34,278 nucleotides of DNA, taken from NCBI GenBank assembly GCA_029553295.1, contig JAKPCK010000098.1, positions 1-34,278 of the forward strand. The letters are read 5' to 3'. This stretch comes from Deltaproteobacteria bacterium (GTDB lineage: Bacteria; Desulfobacterota; Syntrophorhabdia; Syntrophorhabdales; Syntrophorhabdaceae). Positions 7,541-15,533 of the stretch are shown here, piece after piece (position 1 is the first letter of the stretch; each line of letters starts with the position of its first letter). The notes under the pieces were generated by a model, which was not told the origin of the DNA, ran no database searches, and worked only from the letters and a program-made list of their open reading frames with translations. A program made the translations under genes and the position numbers.

Positions 7541-7556
7541 GGGGCGCACCCCTTTT
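7541..7556 (+). terminator. Weak hairpin after the GH57 gene
   Basis: GGGG-CGCA-CCCC followed by four T, just after the GH57 stop codon. It is short, so only a possible terminator. Confidence 0.3.
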
Positions 7557-7620
7557 GATAACCAGAAATCGTAAATCAACAGCCGATTAAGACCTGTTAC
7601 ACCGTGGTTTTCTGTTTTCG

Positions 7621-7711
7621 CCTATCACCCATCGCCTATAGCCCATAGCCCATTGCCTATTGCCCATCGCCTATTGCCCATCGCCCATTGCCCATCGCCC
7701 ATTGCCCATCG
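7621..7711. repeat. Heptanucleotide tandem repeat, 13 units
   Basis: Thirteen uninterrupted 7-bp units follow one another between two convergent genes. The units are CCCATCG, CCCATTG, CCTATTG, CCTATAG, CCCATAG and similar, with strict 7-bp phase and variation mainly at positions 3, 6 and 7. The last unit ends 7 bp before the stop codon of the leftward receiver-like gene. No stop-free coding interpretation or RNA fold is evident. Confidence 0.95.
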
Positions 7712-7717
7712 CCTGTC

Positions 7718-8416
7718 TTATTTTGATTTCCTTATAGATGCCAGTAAGGTCTCCATCTCCTCCCTTACAACCTTTTCAGCCACATCAGATAGAATCTGTT
7801 TGGAATAGTTCTTCATATAGTTGCTTATGATAGGTGTCACCTTCTCTATGAGGCTGTCCTTTAAGGTCTCAAGGGACTGTTTTATAGCTTTTTTAAGCTG
7901 TTCTTCAAAATAAGCTGTCTCCTGGTCATCCTCGAAGGTAAAGGCTATCTTTGGTTCTTTTAGTATCTCCTGCATTATCATGCTTTCCTGTGGTTTCTGG
8001 GGCTCCCCTGAAACTGCCTTGCCAGTAAAAGGGGCTTCTTCAGGCTGAGGTCCTTTAGCAAGGTCCTCAAGCCCTGCAATCATCTCATGGACCTTGAAGA
8101 AGTTTATGGGTTTGTCTATGACCCCTGTTATGTTGGTATATCCCGACAAATCCGTCTTGTTGTTTATATCCTTCAGGAAAAAGAAATGGGAGTCTTTCAA
8201 CATCTCACGCTCTTGGAGGTCTTCATAGACCTCTACCCCGTCTTTTTTATCGAGTTCAACGTTTATGATGTAGATATCAGGTTTGTATTCCAGGGCTATC
8301 CTTTCGATACTTGCCCCATCTGATGTATAGAAGAAATCATATTCATCCACAGGAAATACAACCCTGAATGCGTCTCTTAAACCTTCATCCTTGTCAGCGA
8401 TAAGTATTTTTTTCAT
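7718..8416 (-). CDS. Degenerate receiver-domain protein with C-terminal amphipathic helices
   Basis: Residues 1-113 have the layout of a CheY-like receiver: KKILIADKDEG (acidic pair Asp8 and Asp10), a helix, then DIYIINVELDKKDG, and DKPINFF with the conserved Lys102-Pro. The phospho-acceptor Asp is replaced by Asn52, and the Thr/Ser of the fourth strand reads FFFLKD, so the domain is probably not phosphorylated in the usual way. A Pro/Glu-rich linker (about 118-150) leads to long helices (about 165-230). No DNA-binding domain is seen. It sits 20 bp after the ExeA-like ATPase gene with GAGGGG before the ATG, so the two form an operon and probably work together. Confidence 0.75.
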   Translation of the reverse strand: MKKILIADKDEGLRDAFRVVFPVDEYDFFYTSDGASIERIALEYKPDIYIINVELDKKDGVEVYEDLQEREMLKDSHFFFLKDINNKTDLSGYTNITGVIDKPINFFKVHEMIAGLEDLAKGPQPEEAPFTGKAVSGEPQKPQESMIMQEILKEPKIAFTFEDDQETAYFEEQLKKAIKQSLETLKDSLIEKVTPIISNYMKNYSKQILSDVAEKVVREEMETLLASIRKSK

Positions 8417-8436
8417 ATGTCACCCCTCTTTTTATT

Positions 8437-9405
8437 TTAGTGTGCAAATATCTTATTAAAAAACCTGTGAACAGGTATAATATTAAAAACTGAGAGGATT
8501 ATCAATATCAAGACAATGGTTGCAGCCACCAGATAAGGCATGTATCTGTATATTTTTTTTGTTTTTTTTGGGGTATCAACAAGGGTGGACATGCTCTCGT
8601 CATTAATGACTGCACGAACAGCGTCTCTATCCACTACCCTCTCTGATTTCGAATATAGATAAAGTAGACACCTGTCACAAATGATATTTATAACCCTGGG
8701 ATATCCCTTAGATGTCTCATAGATAAGCTCCAGTGCCCCATCTTCAAACTGGACAAAGCCCTTTGAGCCTGCCTTCAATAGCCTATGGGTTATATAATGG
8801 TTTACCTCATTGAGATTTAGGGCTTTAAGCCTGTATATGACAGAGATCCTCTGGGATAGGTATCTCAGATGGGGCTGTTTCAGTCTCTCGATAAGTTCCT
8901 GCTGACCGAAGAAGATGATGTGGAGAATCTTTTCCTTATCTGTCTCGAGGTTAGAGAGTATCCTTATAAACTCAAAGGTCTCGTCGGTTATAAGCTGTGC
9001 CTCGTCAATTACTATAATAGTCTCTTTACCTTTTTTGTGCTCTTCCAGAAGAAAACCCTCGAGCCTTGAAAACATGTCTTTTTTCGATGAGTTATTATCG
9101 TAATCAATACCCAATTCAGTAAGCACAGCCTGAAGAAACTCCTTATCACCCATTATAGGGTTTAGAATTAGGGCGGTATTGTATGTGTTTTTATCGAGAC
9201 TATCCAGAAAAAGACGGGATAGCACTGTCTTGCCTGTCCCTACATCGCCGTATATACAGGCAAAGCCTTCTTTCTGGAGTAGAAAAAACCTGAGATGCTC
9301 TGTTGCCTCTCTGTGGGTGTTTGATTCATAGTAAAAGTGGGAATCCGGCGTCAGACCAAAGGGCTTTTCTGATAGACCGAAATATTCAAGGTATGGTATC
9401 GCCAT
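8437..9405 (-). CDS. ExeA/GspA-like AAA ATPase with C-terminal membrane anchor
   Basis: This 322-residue protein opens with YLEYFGLSEKPFGLTPDSHFYY, characteristic of the ExeA group. Walker A is GDVGTGKT (53-60) and Walker B is TIIVIDEAQ (129-137). A sensor-like segment IIFFGQQEL and a lid domain follow. One transmembrane helix lies near residues 288-312 (LVAATIVLILIILSVF), so the ATPase domain is cytoplasmic and anchored. Relatives assemble secretin or pilus machinery or act in polysaccharide export. The neighbours, a pilin cluster with glycosyltransferase on the other strand and a receiver-like protein downstream, support a surface-structure role. The usual C-terminal peptidoglycan-binding domain of long ExeA proteins is missing. 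Confidence 0.88.
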   Translation of the reverse strand: MAIPYLEYFGLSEKPFGLTPDSHFYYESNTHREATEHLRFFLLQKEGFACIYGDVGTGKTVLSRLFLDSLDKNTYNTALILNPIMGDKEFLQAVLTELGIDYDNNSSKKDMFSRLEGFLLEEHKKGKETIIVIDEAQLITDETFEFIRILSNLETDKEKILHIIFFGQQELIERLKQPHLRYLSQRISVIYRLKALNLNEVNHYITHRLLKAGSKGFVQFEDGALELIYETSKGYPRVINIICDRCLLYLYSKSERVVDRDAVRAVINDESMSTLVDTPKKTKKIYRYMPYLVAATIVLILIILSVFNIIPVHRFFNKIFAH

Positions 9406-9417
9406 ATTTTTTTTTAG

Positions 9418-9445
9418 ATTATAGTATTGTGTGCAATTTATGCAA
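9418..9445 (-). promoter_or_regulatory. Promoter of the ExeA-like operon
   Basis: Read on the minus strand, TTGCAT (9445-9440), a 16-bp spacer and TATAAT (9423-9418). The ATG lies 12 nt further, with only A and T between and no Shine-Dalgarno, so the leader would be about 5 nt or less. Confidence 0.6.
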
Positions 9446-9453
9446 GATTTATT

Positions 9454-9482
9454 TTGCCAAAACTGAAATTTTCCTATAAAAT
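9454..9482 (+). promoter_or_regulatory. Promoter of the glycosyltransferase-pilin operon, leaderless arrangement
   Basis: TTGCCA (9454-9459), 17-bp spacer and TAAAAT (9477-9482). The ATG at 9489 is 6 nt beyond the -10, which coincides with the expected transcription start. No Shine-Dalgarno. Confidence 0.6.
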
Positions 9483-9488
9483 TTTTTA

Positions 9489-10193
9489 ATGCTTTTATCC
9501 ATTATAATACCTGCATTTAACGAGATAAAAACCATATCAGAGGTTATAGAGAGGGTTGCTGCCACCCCATACGAGAAGGAAATAATTATAGTTGATGATG
9601 GCTCAACTGACGGCACAAGGGATTATCTGGAAGAGATACGGCAAAAGGCTAAAGAAGACGGGAGAGGGCAATTAAAGATTATATTCCATGAGAAAAACAT
9701 GGGCAAGGGTGCTGCCATAAGAACCGGCATAAAACATGCCCAAGGGGATATAATAATCATACAGGATGCAGACCTTGAGTATGACCCCAGGGATTATCCA
9801 GTGTTACTGGAACCTATTCTGGAAGACAAGGCAGATGTGGTATACGGCTCCAGGTTTTTAGGCGGGCCACACAGGGTTTTATATTTCTGGCACTATGTGG
9901 GCAATTTGATGATAACCCTTCTGTCCAATATGTTTACAGATTTAAACCTGACTGATATGGAGACAGGGTATAAAGTATTTAGAAAAGAGGCGATAAAAGA
10001 TATAGAGATAAGATCCAATAGATTTGGTTTTGAGCCTGAGATTACGGCAAAGATTGCAAAAAAGGGTTTGAGGGTCTATGAGGTGCCTATTTCATACTAC
10101 GGCAGAAGCTATCAGGAGGGTAAGAAGATTACCTGGAAGGATGGGTTAAAGGCAATTTTCACCATATTGAAATATAATCTCTTTAGTAAGTAG
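9489..10193 (+). CDS. Family 2 glycosyltransferase, dolichyl-phosphate-mannose synthase-like
   Basis: The 234-residue protein has the GT-A core: LLSIIIPAFNE (2-12), IIIVDDGSTDGTRDYL (about 32-47), GKGAAIRTGIKHAQGD (about 75-90) and the metal-binding DADLEYDP (about 96-103). GSRFLGG and METGYKVFR complete the DPM1-like pattern. Such enzymes transfer a sugar from a nucleotide donor to a polyprenyl phosphate or similar acceptor. There is no long membrane segment. Its stop codon directly abuts the ATG of the first prepilin-like gene, so it leads that operon and may supply sugar for pilin or surface glycans. This role is inferred from position. Confidence 0.88.
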   Translation: MLLSIIIPAFNEIKTISEVIERVAATPYEKEIIIVDDGSTDGTRDYLEEIRQKAKEDGRGQLKIIFHEKNMGKGAAIRTGIKHAQGDIIIIQDADLEYDPRDYPVLLEPILEDKADVVYGSRFLGGPHRVLYFWHYVGNLMITLLSNMFTDLNLTDMETGYKVFRKEAIKDIEIRSNRFGFEPEITAKIAKKGLRVYEVPISYYGRSYQEGKKITWKDGLKAIFTILKYNLFSK

Positions 10194-10607
10194 ATGGATA
10201 CAAGGAAATCTATGTTCAGGCCCAAAGGATTTTCCCTGGTAGAACTTATAATTATAATTGTTGTGTTGGGCATAATTGCCGCAGCGGTTATATATAAAGT
10301 GGGCTCTATAAAATCAGACGCATCATCCAAAGCAGCAGTAGACCAGGTCATAGCCGATATACAGTATACCCAGATACTTGCCATGTCCCAGGAAGCACAG
10401 AAAAGCATATCTTTTACTGCTGGCTCCACTACATATACGGTTGCTGGTGAGACAAAAAAACTCCCCGGTGATGTAACAGCAGGAAATACCATAACATTTA
10501 CATTTAATTCCCTCGGAGAGCCCATTGCAGGTGCAGGCGCAACGGTAACAATCGGGGATAAACAGATAAAGGTCTGGGCAATAACAGGAAAGGCTGAGGC
10601 ACTATGA
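10194..10607 (+). CDS. Type IV prepilin-like protein (GspH/FimT/MshC type)
   Basis: A short basic leader (residues 1-12, MDTRKSMFRPKG) precedes the prepilin peptidase site G|FSLVE with the conserved Glu at mature position 5. A 20-residue hydrophobic helix IIIIVVLGIIAAAVIYKV follows. The remaining globular part (about 35-137) is small and Thr/Ala-rich. The length of 137 aa fits minor pilins of the GspH/FimT/MshC class, which start pilus or pseudopilus assembly at the inner membrane. The ATG abuts the glycosyltransferase stop and the 3' end overlaps the next gene by 4 bp. The class assignment within minor pilins rests mainly on gene order. Confidence 0.82.
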   Translation: MDTRKSMFRPKGFSLVELIIIIVVLGIIAAAVIYKVGSIKSDASSKAAVDQVIADIQYTQILAMSQEAQKSISFTAGSTTYTVAGETKKLPGDVTAGNTITFTFNSLGEPIAGAGATVTIGDKQIKVWAITGKAEAL

Positions 10608-11086
10608 AAGGCTTTCATATCCCCATACTACCCAAGGCCCTGTGCCCTTATAGATGGATTTCCAACAATAGACAAAAAAGAGGTTTTACCCTCATTGAGC
10701 TTATAATCTTTATTGTCATTGCCGGGCTTTTTGTCCCTTTAGCATATATAGCCTTTACAACAGCACTCAAAAGCGGCACTACCCCTGAATCCATCACAAG
10801 GGCGAGATTTCTTGCAGAACAGAAACTCGAGGAGATTACAAAGGATGATTTCGACACAATTGTTACAACCTATCCACCGCCCACAAGCACATCCTATGCC
10901 AGTATCCCAAACAATAGCGGTTATCAATGGAAGTGGACTGTGGGTTATATAACCTACAGCGGCACCCCCCCTGTCATCTCTGATTCAGCATCTCCAACCA
11001 ATTACCTTAAAATAATAGTCTATGTGAGAGAGCCCAGTGGATACGAATATGTTGTCCATACTATTATAACAAAAAGGCCGGGTTAG
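10604..11086 (+). CDS. Type IV prepilin-like protein (PilV/MshD type)
   Basis: The leader here is long for a prepilin: about 27 residues including IPILPKALCPYRWISNNRQ, before KRG|FTLIELIIFIVIAGLF. A later start is possible but no better ribosome site is seen. The G|FTLIE site and conserved Glu are intact. Downstream, ITRARFLAEQKLEEI is the pattern seen in PilV/MshD-like minor pilins. The C-terminus is beta-rich (PSGYEYVVHTIITKRPG). The product is 160 aa. It overlaps the preceding gene by 4 bp and is 6 bp from the next. Confidence 0.8.
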   Translation: MKGFHIPILPKALCPYRWISNNRQKRGFTLIELIIFIVIAGLFVPLAYIAFTTALKSGTTPESITRARFLAEQKLEEITKDDFDTIVTTYPPPTSTSYASIPNNSGYQWKWTVGYITYSGTPPVISDSASPTNYLKIIVYVREPSGYEYVVHTIITKRPG

Positions 11087-11092
11087 GAAGTT

Positions 11093-11650
11093 ATGGTGAA
11101 AGACAAGGGTTTTACATTGATAGAGATAATCATCACTATTGTTATACTGGGGATAATAGGGGTATTCTCCTTTTCATTCTTTGGCTATCTAACACGGACA
11201 TACTCAATGATGGGATCAAAAAGAACTGTCCATCAGGAGGCCCTCTATGCCATAGAGAGGATATCAAGGGAGTTAAGGGATGCTAAGGAAGTCAATGTAA
11301 ACAACAATGTATTGCAATTCGAAAGGGCAAATCCTACAGGACAGGACAGTAATAAATATGTAAAATTTTATCTTAATGGCACTGACCTCTATCGGGATTC
11401 GGCAAGTGACAGTGGCTTTACGACGAACACTACCCATAATATCATTGCAAGAAATGTCACTTCCTTTACCGTATCACCCAGTGGCACACCCCTTGCATCT
11501 AATACTGTAATAACCATCTCTATAGGTGTTACCAGTGGTGAGACAGAGTCATATTCCACAAAGATCTGTCCAAAAAATTATTCAGATACAGGGGTATGCA
11601 CTTTTACAGGAAGGAGTTTTGGAGGCTGTTATGAAGATAAGATTAACTGA
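11093..11650 (+). CDS. Type IV prepilin-like protein (PilW/MshO type)
   Basis: The short leader MVKDKG is cleaved before FTLIEIIITIVILGIIG, with Glu5 present. After the helix comes TYSMMGSKRTVHQEALYAIERISRELRDA, the conserved PilW/MshO segment. The rest is a beta-rich domain with two Cys near the C-terminus (KICPKNYSDTGVC and GGCYEDK). The product is 185 aa. It overlaps the next gene by 20 bp, with the next start and ribosome site inside its 3' end. Confidence 0.85.
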   Translation: MVKDKGFTLIEIIITIVILGIIGVFSFSFFGYLTRTYSMMGSKRTVHQEALYAIERISRELRDAKEVNVNNNVLQFERANPTGQDSNKYVKFYLNGTDLYRDSASDSGFTTNTTHNIIARNVTSFTVSPSGTPLASNTVITISIGVTSGETESYSTKICPKNYSDTGVCTFTGRSFGGCYEDKIN

Positions 11651-12491
11651 TAGGGGGGTATCCCTTGTTGTCTTAATTGTGATTATAACAGTCCTTGGTT
11701 TTTTAGGTGCAGGCATAGTCTCCTTTATGGGTGCCAAACACAGGGCCTATCCTGTTCATGTCCAATCCCATCAGGCACTCAGCCTTGCCAATGCAGGGAT
11801 TGAATTTGCTATTAGATATGCCTATGATAAATATCAGATAGGTCAGTCTGTTAAGGACTGTCTCGGCTCCCCTGTTACGGTAAATTTTGGTAATGGTAGC
11901 TTTACAGTCCAGTATATAGGCGGCTCTAATTATACATTAAAGTCAGTAGGTACTTGCGGCAGTGCCACAAGAGAGGTAAGGCTTAATAAATTCCCTGGTT
12001 ATAGTATGGGATCCGGCTTTGTATTGACCAGTACAATAGATCCAGCTTATATTCCCTCATACCATAGTTCAAATGTCTCAGTGCCATTAACCAACCTCTA
12101 TGACCAGCCCATATACATAAAACGTATGGAATTGACCATGAACCCTACCCAAGGAAGTGCCAACCGTGTCCAGACCCTATATTTGGGGGGAACCAAAATA
12201 TACGATTATAAAGATGATCCATCAAACCCCAACAAAGAAGGTCATGGAGCAAATGAGGGTATATGTATCCCCACATCTGGTGGCGCTGGTTGTCCTACTG
12301 GTTCTTTGACACCTGCTAAGATACCTTATGCCTTTAATCTCAACACTGCCATACCCCCAGGGGGTATTACAGAGATTCTAAATTTTAATTCTGCCTCTGT
12401 TAGGGGTTCATACTGGGTTAAATTTACTTATGATTTTAATACAAGCTATACAAATGAAAAGACAGCTACAATGACCTTCACAATAGATTAA
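11631..12491 (+). CDS. PilX/MshP-like pilus assembly protein
   Basis: I chose the ATG at 11631 because GGAGG lies 5 nt upstream and because it puts a short leader before the hydrophobic helix. The frame stays open further upstream but without an initiation signal. The protein starts MKIRLTDRGVSLVVLIVIITVLGFLGAG, a prepilin-like site in which the usual Glu5 is missing, as in PilX/MshP-class proteins. QALSLANAGIEFAIRYAYDKY follows, the typical PilX region. The large C-terminal domain (about 105-286) is beta-rich and has SGGAGCPTGS. With the three previous genes it reproduces the MSHA minor-pilin order C-D-O-P. No mshQ, secretin or ATPase follows. Confidence 0.78.
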   Translation: MKIRLTDRGVSLVVLIVIITVLGFLGAGIVSFMGAKHRAYPVHVQSHQALSLANAGIEFAIRYAYDKYQIGQSVKDCLGSPVTVNFGNGSFTVQYIGGSNYTLKSVGTCGSATREVRLNKFPGYSMGSGFVLTSTIDPAYIPSYHSSNVSVPLTNLYDQPIYIKRMELTMNPTQGSANRVQTLYLGGTKIYDYKDDPSNPNKEGHGANEGICIPTSGGAGCPTGSLTPAKIPYAFNLNTAIPPGGITEILNFNSASVRGSYWVKFTYDFNTSYTNEKTATMTFTID

Positions 12492-12528
12492 TTAAAGGTC
12501 TTCATATGAACTAAATAAATGAACATCC

Positions 12529-12557
12529 TTGTGTTTTTCAGATTAATTGTATATCAT
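12529..12557 (+). promoter_or_regulatory. Candidate promoter of the SDR gene
   Basis: TTGTGT (12529-12534), 17-bp spacer, TATCAT (12552-12557), 34 nt before the ATG at 12592. An AGGGGGG ribosome site follows. Confidence 0.45.
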
Positions 12558-12591
12558 TCAAAAGAAGAACTTAAAAAAATAGGGGGGTATA

Positions 12592-13506
12592 ATGAAGATT
12601 CTAATCACAGGTGGAACAGGTTTTGTGGGGAGGGAATTGACCTCCCGTCTTATCAGAGAAGGTCATGAAATAACAATCCTTACACGCTCCATAAAATCAC
12701 CACAGAAAACCCAGACAGGTTTATCGTATCTTGAGGGCGACCCCAATACAAAAGGGCCTTGGCAGGAAGCTGTAAAAGAACATGACGGTGTTATAAACCT
12801 TGCCGGTGCATCTATATTCAGTAAATGGTCAGAGGAATACAAAAAGGCCATAAGGGACAGCAGGATGTCTACCACGAGAAATATAGTAGAGGCCATCCCG
12901 GAATCAAAAGAAAAAAGATTTCATCTCTTTAGTGCATCTGCAGTGGGCTACTATGGCTTTCATGGAGACGAAGAATTGACAGAGGCATCTCCTCCTGGGA
13001 ATGATTTTCTGGCAGGGGTTGCCACAGATTGGGAGAATGAGGCTAAAAAGGCACAGGATAAAGGCGCCCGTGTGGTGATTACAAGGTTTGGTATAGTCCT
13101 TGGGGATAAGGGTGGTGCATTGAGCCAGATGGTGCCGTTGTTTAAAAGATTCATAGGTGGTCCAATAGGCAGTGGAAGGCAGTGGTTTTCATGGGTTCAC
13201 ATAAAAGACCTGGCAGAGGCCTTTGTATTTCTCATAAAGCATACGGATATTACAGGCCCTGTGAATGTCTGCTCGCCCAATCCTGTAAGGAACAAGGACC
13301 TTGCAAGGGCCATAGGCAGGGTTCTAAACCGTCCTTCTTTTATGCCAGCGCCGTCTTTTCTGGTAAAGCTCGTCCTCGGGGAATTCGGGTCAGTGATACT
13401 TAAGGGCCAGAAGGTCATACCAAAGCGGCTCCTTGAAAATGGTTTTTCATTCCAGTATCCTGATATATATACGGCATTACAGAATATCTTAAAGGGGATG
13501 AACTAA
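12592..13506 (+). CDS. TIGR01777/YfcH-family SDR epimerase-like protein
   Basis: The 304-residue protein belongs to the extended short-chain dehydrogenases. The nucleotide-binding GGTGFVGRELTSRL lies at 7-20, and the downstream DGVINLAGASIFSKWSEEYKKAI pattern is diagnostic of the YfcH/TIGR01777 group. SASAVGYYGFHGDE supplies the Ser-Tyr region. FGIVLGDKGGALSQMVPLFK and QWFSWVHIKDLAEA complete the family blocks. The substrate of the family is not established. The start has AGGGGGGTATA before the ATG. It lies alone between the pilin operon and cysK. Confidence 0.92.
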   Translation: MKILITGGTGFVGRELTSRLIREGHEITILTRSIKSPQKTQTGLSYLEGDPNTKGPWQEAVKEHDGVINLAGASIFSKWSEEYKKAIRDSRMSTTRNIVEAIPESKEKRFHLFSASAVGYYGFHGDEELTEASPPGNDFLAGVATDWENEAKKAQDKGARVVITRFGIVLGDKGGALSQMVPLFKRFIGGPIGSGRQWFSWVHIKDLAEAFVFLIKHTDITGPVNVCSPNPVRNKDLARAIGRVLNRPSFMPAPSFLVKLVLGEFGSVILKGQKVIPKRLLENGFSFQYPDIYTALQNILKGMN

Positions 13507-13599
13507 CCTCTCCATTTAGACCGAACACCCCTCTCACCAAAATAAGTTATAGTAATAGCCGCAGAGTTGTTGGTATAATTAACGAGTAGGAGGTAGATT

Positions 13600-14595
13600 A
13601 TGAAAAACATCTATGAGGATAACTCGTATTCTATAGGTAGAACACCTCTTGTTCGGCTTAACAGGGTTACTGATGGTGCGCACGCAACGGTGCTTGCAAA
13701 GATAGAGGGTAGAAACCCCGCATACTCTGTAAAATGCCGTATAGGTGCGGCCATGATATGGGATGCCGAGCGGACAGGCAGACTGAAACCAGGCATGGAA
13801 ATTATTGAGCCCACATCAGGCAATACAGGCATAGCCCTTGCCTATGTGGCTGCAGCAAGAAATTACAGACTAACACTTACCATGCCTGAGACCATGAGTA
13901 TTGAGAGGAGGAAACTCCTTAAGGTCTTTGGTGCCCATATCATACTCACAGAAGGTGCAAAGGGCATGAGAGGTGCCGTAGAGAAGGCAGAAGAGATAGC
14001 AAAGAGTGATCCATCCCGATATTTTATGCCCCAGCAGTTTGAAAACCCTGCCAACCCGGCCATTCACGAGGCAACAACTGCGGTAGAGATATTAAACGAT
14101 ACAGATGGAAAAATGGATATATTCGTAGCAGGTGTAGGGACAGGTGGAACCATCACAGGGGTGAGTAGATTCTTTAAAAGGATAAAGGGAAAGAATATTA
14201 TCTCTGTTGCTGTGGAGCCTGCCCATTCGCCTGTATTGACCCAGACTGTAAAAGGTGAGGAAATAAAACCAGGCCCACACAAAATACAGGGAATAGGAGC
14301 AGGTTTTGTACCTAAGGTACTCGATTTAAGCCTGATTGACAGGATTGAGCAGGTGACAAATGAAGAGGCTATGGAGATGGCAAGGAGGCTTGCAAGAGAG
14401 GAAGGAATTTTATCCGGCATATCATGTGGTGCAGCGGTTACGGCAGCAATAAGAATTGCAAAAGAACCTGAAAACAATGGAAAGACCATTGTTGTTATAC
14501 TCCCTGACTCAGGGGAGAGGTATCTATCCACCCCTTTGTTTGAAGGTATATTCACAGGTATTGAAAAGGCAGTGGCATCAGATGAGGTTTTATGA
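13600..14595 (+). CDS. cysK: Cysteine synthase (O-acetylserine sulfhydrylase)
   Basis: The PLP enzyme joins sulfide to O-acetylserine to give cysteine. The pyridoxal lysine is in [19 protein letters not shown] (Lys45), the Asn loop is [15 protein letters not shown] (about 68-82), the phosphate-binding loop is [15 protein letters not shown], and [12 protein letters not shown] and [11 protein letters not shown] close the active site. Length (331) is slightly over the usual 310-320. The start follows TAGGAGG, and TATAAT lies at 13574-13579. It heads a + strand group with larE and mnmA, facing hydE and cysE. CysE supplies its substrate. Confidence 0.95.
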   Translation: MKNIYEDNSYSIGRTPLVRLNRVTDGAHATVLAKIEGRNPAYSVKCRIGAAMIWDAERTGRLKPGMEIIEPTSGNTGIALAYVAAARNYRLTLTMPETMSIERRKLLKVFGAHIILTEGAKGMRGAVEKAEEIAKSDPSRYFMPQQFENPANPAIHEATTAVEILNDTDGKMDIFVAGVGTGGTITGVSRFFKRIKGKNIISVAVEPAHSPVLTQTVKGEEIKPGPHKIQGIGAGFVPKVLDLSLIDRIEQVTNEEAMEMARRLAREEGILSGISCGAAVTAAIRIAKEPENNGKTIVVILPDSGERYLSTPLFEGIFTGIEKAVASDEVL

Positions 14596-14657
14596 CGGTC
14601 TAAATCATAGCGCTTAGTATCGTCCAGTACTGGTTAAGATAAGGGGATAAGTAGAGG

Positions 14658-15506
14658 TTGAGGCCATTGCATACAGATAATAAGATACTTCAAGACAAGC
14701 TGGAAAAACTAAAGGTATCAATTAAGGCCCTCGGACGGGTTATCGTTGCATACTCAGGAGGAGTAGACAGCACCCTCTTACTCAAGGTGTGTGCAGACAC
14801 CCTCGATGCACATAATGTAGTTGGTTTTATCGGCACATCACCGACCTATCCCGTTGAAGAGGTGAAAGAGGCAAAAAAGATTGCAGATTATATTGGTGTA
14901 AAATGCATAATCTCCCATACAAACGAAATGGAGGATAAGAGATTTATTGCCAACAACCCTAACCGCTGCTATTATTGCAAATCGCACCTTTTTGATTGTC
15001 TATGGGCAGTTGCAAAGGCAGAAGGATACCATCATGTCCTTGAAGGCTCAAACCTCGATGACCTGAAAGATTTCAGGCCTGGAAGAAGGGCCTGTGAAGA
15101 AAAGAATGTGAAAAGCCCACTTATTGAGGCAGGTCTCACAAAGGATGACATCAGGGAACTATCAAGGATACTTTCTCTACCCACCCACAGCAAGCCCTCC
15201 CTTGCATGCCTGGCGTCGAGAATACCTTATGGCACGCCCATCACAGCTCAACTCCTCAGAAGAATTGAGCTTTCAGAAAAGGCTGTGCAGGCCCTCGGTA
15301 TAAAACAGGTACGGGTGAGGTGCCACAACGATATGGCAAGGATCGAGGTAGATGAAAAAGATTTTATCCAAATCTTGCAGCACCGTAAAAAGGTTGTAGA
15401 TGCACTTAAGCAATACGGTTTTTTATATGTGACGATAGACCTCCAGGGTTACAGGACAGGGAGCATGAATGAGACCATGGGGTATAAAGGGTTACTTGAA
15501 GAATAG
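14658..15506 (+). CDS. larE: LarE-like ATP-dependent sulfur transferase, three-cysteine type
   Basis: LarE proteins adenylate the carboxylates of the nickel-pincer cofactor precursor and then sulfurate them for lactate racemase-type enzymes. The PP-loop is AYSGGVDSTLLLK (31-43). SHTNEM and the block around PSLACLASRIPYGTPI (181-196) are family-specific, with Cys184 at the place of the sulfur-donating cysteine. Cys104 and Cys107 in NRCYYCK provide the extra pair found in LarE homologues proposed to carry a [4Fe-4S] cluster, which would allow catalytic instead of sacrificial sulfur transfer. No larA, larB or larC is in the window, so the target is uncertain. The start codon is a TTG at 14658 or 14667; no ATG is suitable. 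Confidence 0.85.
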   Translation: MRPLHTDNKILQDKLEKLKVSIKALGRVIVAYSGGVDSTLLLKVCADTLDAHNVVGFIGTSPTYPVEEVKEAKKIADYIGVKCIISHTNEMEDKRFIANNPNRCYYCKSHLFDCLWAVAKAEGYHHVLEGSNLDDLKDFRPGRRACEEKNVKSPLIEAGLTKDDIRELSRILSLPTHSKPSLACLASRIPYGTPITAQLLRRIELSEKAVQALGIKQVRVRCHNDMARIEVDEKDFIQILQHRKKVVDALKQYGFLYVTIDLQGYRTGSMNETMGYKGLLEE

Positions 15507-15524
15507 AAATCCAATAAATATAAT
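15496..15524 (+). promoter_or_regulatory. Promoter of mnmA, leaderless arrangement
   Basis: TTGAAG (15496-15501), 17-bp spacer and consensus TATAAT (15519-15524). The ATG at 15534 is 9 nt beyond. There is no Shine-Dalgarno. The -35 lies inside the last codons of larE. Confidence 0.6.
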
Positions 15525-15533
15525 CTCATTATC

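Noticed and set aside
7621-7711. CRISPR array
   Set aside because: The units are 7 bp and contiguous, with no spacers and no cas genes.
11526-11630. Longer N-terminus for the PilX/MshP-like protein
   Set aside because: The frame is open but lies inside the preceding pilin gene, and the ATG at 11631 has GGAGG at ideal spacing and the prepilin-like leader.
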